A stretch of 38,894 bases of DNA, from contig JAFWRM010000012.1 in NCBI GenBank assembly GCA_017519975.1, positions 1-38,894 of the forward strand, in the 5' to 3' direction. Below are positions 1 through 6,347 of this stretch, piece by piece (within the stretch, counting starts at the first letter, position 1; the number at the start of each line of letters is the position of its first letter). The position numbers and the translations under genes are program-made. The stretch comes from Oscillospiraceae bacterium (GTDB lineage Bacteria; Bacillota; Clostridia; Oscillospirales; Oscillospiraceae). The notes under the pieces are model-generated. The model did no database searches and was not told the origin of the DNA. It was given only the letters and a program-made list of their open reading frames with translations.

Positions 1-1
1 G

Positions 2-349
2 GGGTCGGAAACGACGCTGGACGTGTTCCTGAAGACGACGGACGGCTCGGCGCCGACGGACGTGACGGTGACGATCCGGGAGGAAGTGACGGGCACGACG
101 ACGACGAAGGCGTACACGCCGGAGAAGCAGGCGGACGGACGATATCTGGTGACGATCCCGAACATTTCGGCGCACAAGCTGGGAGATAAGGTCACCATTA
201 CCGGAAACGCCGGAGGAAGCTTCACGGTAGTGGCCTCCCCGCTGTCCTTCGTGAGGGACGTACTGAAAAACGAGACGAAGACAGAATCCCTGAACGGACT
301 TTCCTCCCTGTACGCCTACTACGCGGCGGCGATGGCGTACAAGGGATAA
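2..349 (+). CDS. C-terminal fragment of a probable surface protein (5' end outside window)
   Basis: The reading frame is open from base 2 to the TAA at 347-349, so this is the tail of a longer gene. The visible part is rich in Thr, Val and Gly with alternating hydrophobic and polar residues, as in the beta-sandwich modules of secreted surface proteins. It ends with a short amphipathic segment (LSSLYAYYAAAMAYKG). From memory, similar Tyr/Ala-rich tails close some large cell-surface proteins of gut Clostridia. No LPxTG motif or membrane anchor is visible. The ATG at 23 lies inside the frame and has no ribosome binding site, so it is not taken as a start. The function is unknown, and any link to the peptide locus downstream is unproven. 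Confidence 0.6.
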   Translation, partial: GSETTLDVFLKTTDGSAPTDVTVTIREEVTGTTTTKAYTPEKQADGRYLVTIPNISAHKLGDKVTITGNAGGSFTVVASPLSFVRDVLKNETKTESLNGLSSLYAYYAAAMAYKG

Positions 350-414
350 CACGGTTTCCAAAGCGATCGGCGCGAACGGGATCCGTACGGCAGACAGTTT
401 TATGGAATCATCTC

Positions 415-442
415 TTGACAGGAGTCGTATAACTGTTGTAAA
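415..442 (+). promoter_or_regulatory. Putative promoter of the small-peptide locus
   Basis: A perfect TTGACA (415-420) is followed after 16 bases by TGTAAA (437-442), a moderate -10 match. It lies about 75 bases before the peptide ATG at 517 and in the most AT-rich stretch of the neighbourhood. The -10 falls inside the inverted repeat at 436-467. TATAAC at 428-433 is a better hexamer but is too close to the -35. Confidence 0.5.
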
Positions 443-467
443 CTGCAATGTGTATCAGTGTTTACAA
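436..467. promoter_or_regulatory. Inverted repeat, putative operator
   Basis: TTGTAAAC (436-443) and GTTTACAA (460-467) are perfect 8-base inverted half-sites, 24 bases centre to centre, on the same face of the helix after a little over two turns. The left half overlaps the predicted -10, so a dimeric repressor bound here would block transcription. No candidate regulator gene lies in the locus. Confidence 0.45.
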
Positions 468-516
468 ACAAAACGGCTGATAAGGATGATCCAGGGAGAA
501 AGGAGGACGGTCTGTC

Positions 517-609
517 ATGGAAAGATACGAAGCACTTGAGATGGAAGTCATCGCTTTTGACTGCGAGGACGTTATCACCAGCAGCGATATCGTTACTCCT
601 GAGTACTGA
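517..609 (+). CDS. 30-residue candidate precursor peptide
   Basis: An ATG at 517 follows AGGAGG (501-506) by ten bases and opens 30 codons ending in TGA at 607-609. The peptide starts MERYEALEMEVI, is acidic, has one Cys (residue 16), and ends TSSDIVTPEY. It has no signal peptide and no membrane segment. A short acidic leader-like half followed by a Ser/Thr-rich end, directly before a PqqD-like protein, a peptidase and an exporter, is the layout of a RiPP precursor. From memory, short peptides with a 'YE-PEMEVI...EDVITSS' pattern are common unannotated ORFs in gut Clostridia. The ribosome binding site and context are seen; the role as substrate is inferred. The alternative is a leader or regulatory peptide. 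Confidence 0.65.
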   Translation: MERYEALEMEVIAFDCEDVITSSDIVTPEY

Positions 610-630
610 TATCTGCGGAATGAAGTGAAG

Positions 631-659
631 GCAGGGCGGGAAGATTCTTCCTGCCCTGC
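631..659 (+). other. Hairpin downstream of the peptide gene
   Basis: Bases 631-644 pair with 646-659 apart from one G-T wobble and an unavoidable small loop, giving about 12 paired bases. No T run follows, so it is not a terminator by itself. It lies between the peptide stop codon and the terminator at 721-753 and could protect the 3' end of a short peptide transcript or mark a processing site. Confidence 0.45.
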
Positions 660-720
660 GTTGACACGGCGGGGCCGCCCGGTTTCCGACGGGCCCTGAC
701 AGAACGCTGAAGGAACGGTC

Positions 721-753
721 GGCAGACAGCCGTTGGGCTGTCTGCCGTTTTTT
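721..753 (+). terminator. Intrinsic terminator between peptide gene and maturation genes
   Basis: A perfect 11-base stem (721-731 with 736-746) around the loop GTTG is followed by GTTTTTTG. It stands between the 30-codon gene and the PqqD-like gene. No promoter was found between the two, so the downstream genes probably depend on partial read-through, giving more peptide than enzyme transcript. This is a familiar arrangement in peptide-natural-product operons. Confidence 0.8.
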
Positions 754-785
754 GCATGGGAAAGCAGGAAAGGAACGAAAAAGAC

Positions 786-1046
786 ATGAAGCTGAACGAC
801 AGATTTCTCATTCATAAGACCGGAGAGCAGACGATCCTGGTCCCCTCCGGAGGGGCGGAGTTTTCCGGCGTGGTCCAAGGGAACCGCACGCTGGGGGCGA
901 TCCTGGAACAGCTGAAGGAAAACACCACGGAGGAGAAGATCACGGAAGCGCTCGGCGCCCGTTTCGACGCGCCGAAGGACGTGATCGAAAAAGACGTTCG
1001 GAAAGTGCTGCAGGAGCTGAGAAAGATCGGGGCTCTGGATGAGTGA
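786..1046 (+). CDS. PqqD-like protein, probable RiPP recognition element
   Basis: This 86-residue protein has the size and pattern of the PqqD fold: an N-terminal strand region with a hydrophobic G-x-x-L-G stretch near residues 32-50, a helical middle rich in Glu and Lys, and a final helix ending near IGAL. PqqD-like proteins bind leader peptides and deliver them to modifying or cleaving enzymes; that is family knowledge, and its use here is inferred. The ATG at 786 is preferred because an AGGAA-type site sits about 10 bases upstream. The in-frame ATG at 756 lies just after the T run of the terminator and lacks a ribosome binding site. The stop overlaps the next gene by 8 bases, so the two are probably translationally coupled. 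Confidence 0.75.
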   Translation: MKLNDRFLIHKTGEQTILVPSGGAEFSGVVQGNRTLGAILEQLKENTTEEKITEALGARFDAPKDVIEKDVRKVLQELRKIGALDE

Positions 1047-1482
1047 CGCCGTTTCGCTGGAAGAGTATCTGAACGCGCACGGTACGCTGACCTATGCCAA
1101 TACGGGCGTGAGCATGCTGCCCCTGCTGCGGCAGGGCAAAGATCTGTTCATTGTAAAAAAGAAAGGACCGGAGCGCTGCGGCAAGGGGGACGTGGTCCTG
1201 TATCATCGTCCGCCGGACAAGTATGTGCTGCACCGGGTGATCGCCCTGCGTCCGGAGGACTACGTGATCCTGGGAGATAACTGCGTCAGCCGGGAGTACG
1301 GCATCACAGACGGAGATATCCTCGGGGTCATGACCGGATATGTGCGCGGCGGAAAGACCCACAGCGTCACGGAGAGAGGATACCGGCTGTATTCCCGCCT
1401 GTGGACGCATACAGCCGGGCCGCGCATTTTTCTGAAGAAGGCGGTCCTGAAGGCAAAACGGTGCCTGAAGAAAAAAGGATGA
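1039..1482 (+). CDS. S24/S26-family (signal-peptidase-like) protease without membrane anchor
   Basis: This 147-residue protein carries the signal-peptidase/LexA-type motifs in order: G-V-S-M-L-P with the probable nucleophile Ser25, LHRVIAL with His65, and ILGDN with Asp80. A His where bacterial LepB has Lys resembles the SipW/Sec11-type Ser-His enzymes. No hydrophobic segment is present, so the protein appears soluble and cytosolic, unlike true signal peptidases. The C-terminus is strongly basic (K/R-rich from residue 131). It lies between the PqqD-like gene and the exporter gene, so leader removal from the 30-residue peptide is a reasonable role. That is inference; it could instead process another substrate or have lost activity. 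Confidence 0.75.
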   Translation: MSDAVSLEEYLNAHGTLTYANTGVSMLPLLRQGKDLFIVKKKGPERCGKGDVVLYHRPPDKYVLHRVIALRPEDYVILGDNCVSREYGITDGDILGVMTGYVRGGKTHSVTERGYRLYSRLWTHTAGPRIFLKKAVLKAKRCLKKKG

Positions 1483-1486
1483 TGGT

Positions 1487-3196
1487 ATGAAGAAGGGTAC
1501 GCTGCACTGGCTGTATGCCGTGCCGGGAGGAAAAAAACTGTATATTCTGATCCTCATGGCGGCGCAGGCGGTTTACGGCGTGTCCGGCGTTTTCTACGCC
1601 CTGCTTCTTCGGAGGATCGTTGACGCCGCGGCAGCCGGGAACCGGCCGGAATTCTGGCGGTTTCTCGCGGCGGCGGGGCTGCTTGTTCTTGCGCAGCTGG
1701 CCCTGCGGATGATGGTCCGCTGGCTCGACGAAAAGGCAAAAAGCGTTATCGAAAACGTATTCAAGGCGCGCCTGACGGAGGCTCTGCTTCAGAGGGATTA
1801 TCTTGCGGTCAGTTCCGTGCACTCAGGGGAGTGGATGAACCGCCTGACGAACGATACGACGGTGGTCGCCGAGGGATACGCGGAGATCCTGCCGGGATTT
1901 GCGGGCATGGCCGCCCGGATCGTCAGCGCGCTGGCGATGATCGTTGCAATGGAACCGCTGTTCGCCGCCGTTCTGATCCCGGGCGGGGGACTGTTCCTTC
2001 TGCTCACCTGGTTCTTTCGAAAGAGGCTGAAGCGGCTCCACCGGGAGGTACAGGAGGCGGACGGCCGGCTGCGGGTATTTCTTCAGGAGCGCATCGGGAA
2101 CCTGATGATGATCCGTTCCTACGCCGCGGAGGCGGATACGATGAGTGCCGCGGAAGAGAAAATGCGGGAGCATCAGTCGGCCAGAATGCGGAAGATCCGT
2201 GTTTCCAATCTGGGCAACATCGGCTTCAGTCTGGCCATGAGCGGCATGTATCTTCTTGGGTTCGGCTGGTGCGGCTACGGCATACTGCGGGGCACCGTCA
2301 CATTTGGCACGCTGACCGCCATCACGCATCTGATCACCCAGCTGCAGGCGCCGTTTGCCGGCATTACGGGGTACCTGCCGAAATACTACGCCATGCTCGC
2401 CAGCGCGGGAAGGCTCCGGGAGGCGGAGGACTTTTCCGCGCCGGAGCAGGAGGCCCTGCCCGAGGAACGGATGGCGGAGCTCTACCGGAACGACCTGATG
2501 GCGGTAGGACTGGACGGCGTCAGCTTTGCCTACTATCCGCCGGCCGACAGCCCGGAGGGCCTGACCAAGAAGGATATGCCCGCCGCGCTGGACGGACTGA
2601 CGCTGGAGATACGGAAGGGAGAATACGTGGCGTTCACCGGCTACAGCGGGTGCGGCAAATCCACGGTCCTGAAACTGCTGATGTGCGTGTTCCGGCCCGA
2701 CGGAGGCGAGCGGTATTTTGTCGACGGCGCCGGGCATCGGCAGGCGCTGACGTCCGCCCACAGGCGTCTGTTTGCCTATGTGCCCCAGGGGAACCGCCTG
2801 ATGAGCGGGACGGTCCGGGAAGCGGTCGCCTTTGCGGCGAGAGAAGCCGCCGGGGACGATCGACGGCTTTGCCGGGCGCTGAAGATCGCCTGTGCCGACG
2901 AGTTCGTTTCCGCCCTGCCGGAAGGAGCGGATACGCTGCTGGGAGAGCGCGGAGCCGGCCTGTCCGAGGGGCAGATGCAGCGGCTGGCCATTGCCCGCGC
3001 CGTGTTTTCCGACAGCCCTATCCTGCTGCTGGATGAGGTGACGAGCGCTCTCGACGAGCCGACGGAGCAGCAGGTGCTGAGAAATCTCAGAGAAATGACA
3101 GACCGGACGGTGATCATCGTGACCCATCGCCCGGCGGCGCTCGAGATCTGTGACCGGGTGCTGGAGTTTACGGAAAACGGGGTGACGGAAAAATGA
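1487..3196 (+). CDS. ABC exporter half-transporter (fused permease and ATPase)
   Basis: The 569-residue protein has a membrane domain of about six helices over residues 15-310 and then an ATPase domain. The Walker A GYSGCGKST lies at residues 385-393, the signature LSEGQMQR at 492-499 and the Walker B ILLLDE at 512-517. This is the exporter architecture of half-transporters that work as dimers, which include peptide, lipid and drug exporters. There is no N-terminal C39 peptidase domain, so if it exports the 30-residue peptide, cleavage must come from elsewhere; the S26-like gene just upstream fits. The ATG is four bases after the previous stop, and the gene overlaps the next by ATGA. The substrate is inferred from context only. 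Confidence 0.85.
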   Translation: MKKGTLHWLYAVPGGKKLYILILMAAQAVYGVSGVFYALLLRRIVDAAAAGNRPEFWRFLAAAGLLVLAQLALRMMVRWLDEKAKSVIENVFKARLTEALLQRDYLAVSSVHSGEWMNRLTNDTTVVAEGYAEILPGFAGMAARIVSALAMIVAMEPLFAAVLIPGGGLFLLLTWFFRKRLKRLHREVQEADGRLRVFLQERIGNLMMIRSYAAEADTMSAAEEKMREHQSARMRKIRVSNLGNIGFSLAMSGMYLLGFGWCGYGILRGTVTFGTLTAITHLITQLQAPFAGITGYLPKYYAMLASAGRLREAEDFSAPEQEALPEERMAELYRNDLMAVGLDGVSFAYYPPADSPEGLTKKDMPAALDGLTLEIRKGEYVAFTGYSGCGKSTVLKLLMCVFRPDGGERYFVDGAGHRQALTSAHRRLFAYVPQGNRLMSGTVREAVAFAAREAAGDDRRLCRALKIACADEFVSALPEGADTLLGERGAGLSEGQMQRLAIARAVFSDSPILLLDEVTSALDEPTEQQVLRNLREMTDRTVIIVTHRPAALEICDRVLEFTENGVTEK

Positions 3197-4308
3197 GTGA
3201 AGCGATCAGCCGCAAGATCGTGGACGATCTTGTCTATCTGATCCGATGCGCGGTGAACGGGACGGAGGTCGACCGGGATCGGGCCGGGGCCATGGATATG
3301 GCCGCCCTGTACGCCGCCGCGGAAAAGCATCTGCTCACGGCCGTCACCGCCATGGCGCTGGAGAGCGCCGGGATCCGGGACGAGGCGTTTACCCAGGCCA
3401 GGGGAAAGGCCATACGGAAGGTGGCCGCCATGGACATGGACCGGGCGGCCTTCCTGGATGAGCTGGAGAAGAAGGGAATCTGGCATATGCCGCTGAAGGG
3501 CGCCGTCATGAAGGATCTGTACCCGCGCCTGGGCATGCGGCAGATGTCCGATAACGACATTCTGCTCGATCCCTCCCGCATGGCGGAAGCCGGAGCGATC
3601 CTGGAAAGGATGGGCTTTGCGTGTGAGCACAGGAGCTCCGCCCACGTGGTTTACAACAAAGCGCCGGTCTCCAGCTTCGAGCTGCACCACAGACTGTTCG
3701 GGGCGGATCAGGGGCACAGGATCTACCGGTATTATAAGGACGTGAAGACCCGTCTGATCCGAGATGAGGGAACACGGGAAAGATATCATTTCTCCGACGA
3801 GGATTTCTACGTCTACATGGTTGCCCATGAGAACAAGCACTATCGCGAAGGCGGAACCGGCCTTCGCTCCCTGCTGGATACGTACGTGTACTGCAGGCAG
3901 AAGGGGCAGGACCTCGACTGGACCTATATCGGAGAGCAGACGGAGGAACTGGGCATCCGCGATTTCGAAGAGCGGATCCGGTCGCTGGCTCTTCACCTGT
4001 TCGGGGAAGAATCGCTGACGGAGGATGAGGAATCCATGCTGGCGTACATTCTGTCCTCCGGTACCTACGGGACGATGCAGCACAAGGTGAGCAGTAAAGT
4101 GGAGAAGTTCGGGGGCGGCCGGTCGGGAAAATTCCGTTACGTGCTGTCCCGTGTCGTGCTTCCCATGGACACGGTGCGCACGGTATATCCGACGTTTGCC
4201 AGGGTCCCCGTTCTGCTGCCCTTTCTGCCGATCTGGCGGCTCCTGCGCGGACTCCGCTCCCGCCGGAAAAAGCTGGCGGGAGAATGGAAGACCCTGAAGG
4301 ATAAATGA
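3193..4308 (+). CDS. NTP_transf_5-type nucleotidyltransferase-fold protein
   Basis: This 371-residue protein carries the signature of the uncharacterised nucleotidyltransferase family (Pfam NTP_transf_5): LKGAVMKDLYP at residues 101-111, then R116 and SDNDILLD with Asp120, Asp122 and Asp126 as likely metal ligands. The rest is helical with conserved-looking His and acidic motifs (ELHHRL, AHENKHYREGG) that may shape the substrate pocket. The family is assigned by fold; no reaction is firmly known to me. It overlaps the exporter gene by ATGA and is the last gene of the peptide locus, so it may transfer a nucleotide to the peptide, to a small molecule or to a partner protein. No clear terminator follows. 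Confidence 0.75.
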   Translation: MSEAISRKIVDDLVYLIRCAVNGTEVDRDRAGAMDMAALYAAAEKHLLTAVTAMALESAGIRDEAFTQARGKAIRKVAAMDMDRAAFLDELEKKGIWHMPLKGAVMKDLYPRLGMRQMSDNDILLDPSRMAEAGAILERMGFACEHRSSAHVVYNKAPVSSFELHHRLFGADQGHRIYRYYKDVKTRLIRDEGTRERYHFSDEDFYVYMVAHENKHYREGGTGLRSLLDTYVYCRQKGQDLDWTYIGEQTEELGIRDFEERIRSLALHLFGEESLTEDEESMLAYILSSGTYGTMQHKVSSKVEKFGGGRSGKFRYVLSRVVLPMDTVRTVYPTFARVPVLLPFLPIWRLLRGLRSRRKKLAGEWKTLKDK

Positions 4309-4350
4309 GTCCGGCCGTGCGGAGCGGGAGAACGGAGACGGCGGACCGCC

Positions 4351-4379
4351 TTGAGAAAACGCTGCTCCTGTGATAAGAT
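4351..4379 (+). promoter_or_regulatory. Promoter of the YitT-family gene
   Basis: TTGAGA (4351-4356), a 17-base spacer and TAAGAT (4374-4379) give a good sigma-A-type promoter 36 bases before the ATG at 4416. It separates this transcript from the peptide locus. Confidence 0.65.
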
Positions 4380-4415
4380 GCACAATGCAACGATTTCTTC
4401 CCTGGAGAACTGTTT

Positions 4416-5300
4416 ATGAAAGCATTCCGCACCGCGCATCCGCAGCTGGCGGCGCACCTGTTCATCCTGCTGGGAACAGGCCTTCTCGCCGTCAGCGTAC
4501 AGTATTTTTTCGACCCGGCAGGACTGGTCACCGGAGGGTTCACCGGGCTGGCGATCATCATCAAGGCCCTGACCGGCCGCTTTTTTGAGGGAGGGGTCCC
4601 TCTGTGGGTATCCAACCTGGCGCTGAACGTTCCGGTGTTCGTTCTGGCGTATCTGCTGCTTGGCCGGAAGTTCGTAGGAAGAACGCTGTTCGGCGCGGTG
4701 ATGCTTTCGGTATGGCTGGCGCTGCTGCCGGCTCCCTTCATCCAGCCGAAGGATCTGCTGCTGGCGGCCGTGTTTGGCGGGATCATCAGCGGCGCGGGGG
4801 TGGGCCTGGTGTTTCTGGGCAGCGCTACCACCGGAGGAACGGATCTGGTGGCGGCTCTGATCCATAAAGGGCTGCGGCACTATTCACTGGCCAGCATTCT
4901 GATGATCCTGGACGGGGCCGTCGTACTCGTCGGACTGACGGTTTTCGGCCTGCGGCCCGCGCTGTACGCCATCATCACCATTTACACGGCGACCAAGGTG
5001 ACGGACGCCCTGCTGGAAGGTCTGAAGGTGAGCAAGGCGGCGTACATCATCTCCGAAAAGGCGACGGAAATCGCCGCGGAGATCATGGAAAAGCTGGACC
5101 GCGGCGCCACGGGATTCCCCGCCGTGGGCATGTATACGGGGAAGGAAAAGCTGATCGTTTACTGTGTGGTCTCCCGGAAGGAGATCGTGCAGGTGAAGGA
5201 CATCGCGGCAAAATACGATCCTTCCGCTTTCGTCATCGTTTCCGATGTAAAGGAAGTCCTGGGCGAAGGATTCCAGGAGCGGGGAGGAGCGTTGGACTGA
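4416..5300 (+). CDS. YitT family membrane protein (DUF2179 C-terminal domain)
   Basis: The 294-residue protein has five or six hydrophobic segments in the first 190 residues with the family landmarks FFDPAGLVTGG, GSATTGGTDL and YTATKVTDALLEG. A soluble C-terminal domain follows (about residues 205-290) that matches the DUF2179 pattern, including GYTG-like MYTGKEK and VKDIAAKYDPSAFVIVSD. YitT proteins are common, often multi-copy integral membrane proteins of Bacillota; their transport or sensing role is not established. It has its own promoter and lies 39 bases before the dehydrogenase gene, so the two are probably co-transcribed. The ATG at 4416 is chosen for the GGAG about 10 bases upstream and for starting just before the first membrane helix. 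Confidence 0.9.
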   Translation: MKAFRTAHPQLAAHLFILLGTGLLAVSVQYFFDPAGLVTGGFTGLAIIIKALTGRFFEGGVPLWVSNLALNVPVFVLAYLLLGRKFVGRTLFGAVMLSVWLALLPAPFIQPKDLLLAAVFGGIISGAGVGLVFLGSATTGGTDLVAALIHKGLRHYSLASILMILDGAVVLVGLTVFGLRPALYAIITIYTATKVTDALLEGLKVSKAAYIISEKATEIAAEIMEKLDRGATGFPAVGMYTGKEKLIVYCVVSRKEIVQVKDIAAKYDPSAFVIVSDVKEVLGEGFQERGGALD

Positions 5301-5305
5301 CTGAA

Positions 5306-5326
5306 CCCGCGGCCATGAGCCGCGGG
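5306..5326 (+). other. Intercistronic hairpin beside a ribosome binding site
   Basis: CCCGCGGC (5306-5313) pairs perfectly with GCCGCGGG (5319-5326). AAGGAGG of the next gene begins directly after, at 5327. It may keep the ribosome binding site exposed or mark an mRNA processing point; there is no T run. Confidence 0.45.
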
Positions 5327-5339
5327 AAGGAGGAAAAAC

Positions 5340-6293
5340 ATGAAGATCGCCCTGCTGGAGCCCATCGGGGTACCGGACCGGACGCTGGAGGAGCTGTCCG
5401 CCGGATTCAGAGAGAGAGGACATGAGTTCGTTTCCTTCCCCCGGAAGGCGGAAAGCGAACGGGAACTGGCTGAGCGCAGCCAGGGCTGTCAGGTGGTCAT
5501 GATCGCCAATACCCCCTATCCCGACGCGGTGATAAGAGCCTGCCCGGAACTGAAAATGCTCAGCGTGGCCTTCACCGGCATCGACCACGTGGGGACGGAG
5601 GCCTGCCGGGAACAGGGGGTCACCGTATGCAACGCGGCGGGCTATTCCGACCAGACGGTGGCGGAACTGGTCATCGGCATGGCTGTTGGCGCGATGCGCC
5701 GGATGGTGACGGCGGACGCCGTCGTCCGCCGGGGCGGAACGAGCGCAGGGATCGGCGGACGGGAGATCGCCGGGCGTACGGTGGGGATCATCGGGCTCGG
5801 GCGCATCGGGATGCGCACCGCGGAACTGTTCCAGGCCTTTGGAGCGCGGGTGATCGCGTTCAGCCGGACGGAAAAGCCGGAAGCGAAGGCCAAGGGGATT
5901 GAATACCTCACGCTGGAGCAGGTGCTGTCGGAAAGTGATATCCTGTCTCTTCATCTGCCGAACAACGCCCAGACCCGGGGCATGATCGGGCGGGAGCAGA
6001 TCTCGCTGATGAAGCCGGACGCCGTGTTCATCAACTGCGCCAGAGGGCCCATCGTGGATAACGCGGCCCTGGCGGAAGCGCTGAACGGAGACCGGCTGGG
6101 CTTTGTGTGCGCCGACGTGTTCGACATGGAACCGCCGCTTCCGGCGGATTACCCGCTGCTGCACGCCAAGAACACGCTGCTGACGCCGCATCAGGGCTTC
6201 ATCTCGGAGGAGAGCATGGAGCGCCGGGCACGGATCGTGTTCGGGAATGTGTACGCCTGGCTGGACGGTCATCCGGAGAATGTCTGCCGGTGA
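5340..6293 (+). CDS. NAD-dependent D-2-hydroxyacid dehydrogenase
   Basis: The 317-residue protein has the two-domain layout of D-isomer-specific 2-hydroxyacid dehydrogenases. The nucleotide-binding motif GLGRIG lies at residues 152-157, and the catalytic set is Arg235 (NCARGP), Glu264 (DMEPPLP) and His284 (TPHQGF). Such enzymes interconvert a 2-keto acid and its D-hydroxy acid with NAD(H) in the cytosol. Family members act on phosphoglycerate, lactate, glycerate, glyoxylate and others, and substrate cannot be assigned from motifs. There is no C-terminal ACT domain, so it is not a classical long SerA. AAGGAGG at 5327-5333 supports the ATG at 5340. Its partner in the operon is the YitT-family gene, which gives no clue to substrate. 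Confidence 0.88.
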   Translation: MKIALLEPIGVPDRTLEELSAGFRERGHEFVSFPRKAESERELAERSQGCQVVMIANTPYPDAVIRACPELKMLSVAFTGIDHVGTEACREQGVTVCNAAGYSDQTVAELVIGMAVGAMRRMVTADAVVRRGGTSAGIGGREIAGRTVGIIGLGRIGMRTAELFQAFGARVIAFSRTEKPEAKAKGIEYLTLEQVLSESDILSLHLPNNAQTRGMIGREQISLMKPDAVFINCARGPIVDNAALAEALNGDRLGFVCADVFDMEPPLPADYPLLHAKNTLLTPHQGFISEESMERRARIVFGNVYAWLDGHPENVCR

Positions 6294-6310
6294 TCGAAAA
6301 AAGATACAGA

Positions 6311-6347
6311 AAACGGAGCCGTGAACCTGCCGTTCACGGCTCCGTTT
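6311..6347. terminator. Bidirectional terminator between convergent genes
   Basis: A perfect 16-base stem (6311-6326 with 6332-6347) around a 5-base loop lies between the dehydrogenase gene and the convergent TtcA-like gene. A/T runs at both ends of the stem suit either strand. The stop codon of the minus-strand gene (6334-6336) lies inside the stem. Confidence 0.85.

Noticed and set aside
661-690. A second TTGACA at 661-666 as a promoter for the PqqD-like gene
   Set aside because: No acceptable -10 lies 16-18 bases downstream, and any transcript would meet the terminator at 721-753.
462-878. A 138-codon minus-strand frame over the peptide gene
   Set aside because: It runs through the peptide gene, a terminator hairpin and the PqqD-like gene, and shows no recognisable protein features.
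1823-3127. Long minus-strand and alternative plus-strand frames across the ABC exporter
   Set aside because: The exporter motifs are intact in the chosen frame; the others are composition artefacts.
517-4308. A lasso-peptide cluster
   Set aside because: There is a PqqD-like protein and an exporter, but no transglutaminase-like B2 protease and no asparagine-synthetase-like cyclase in the locus; the asnB at 23557 is a full housekeeping enzyme.
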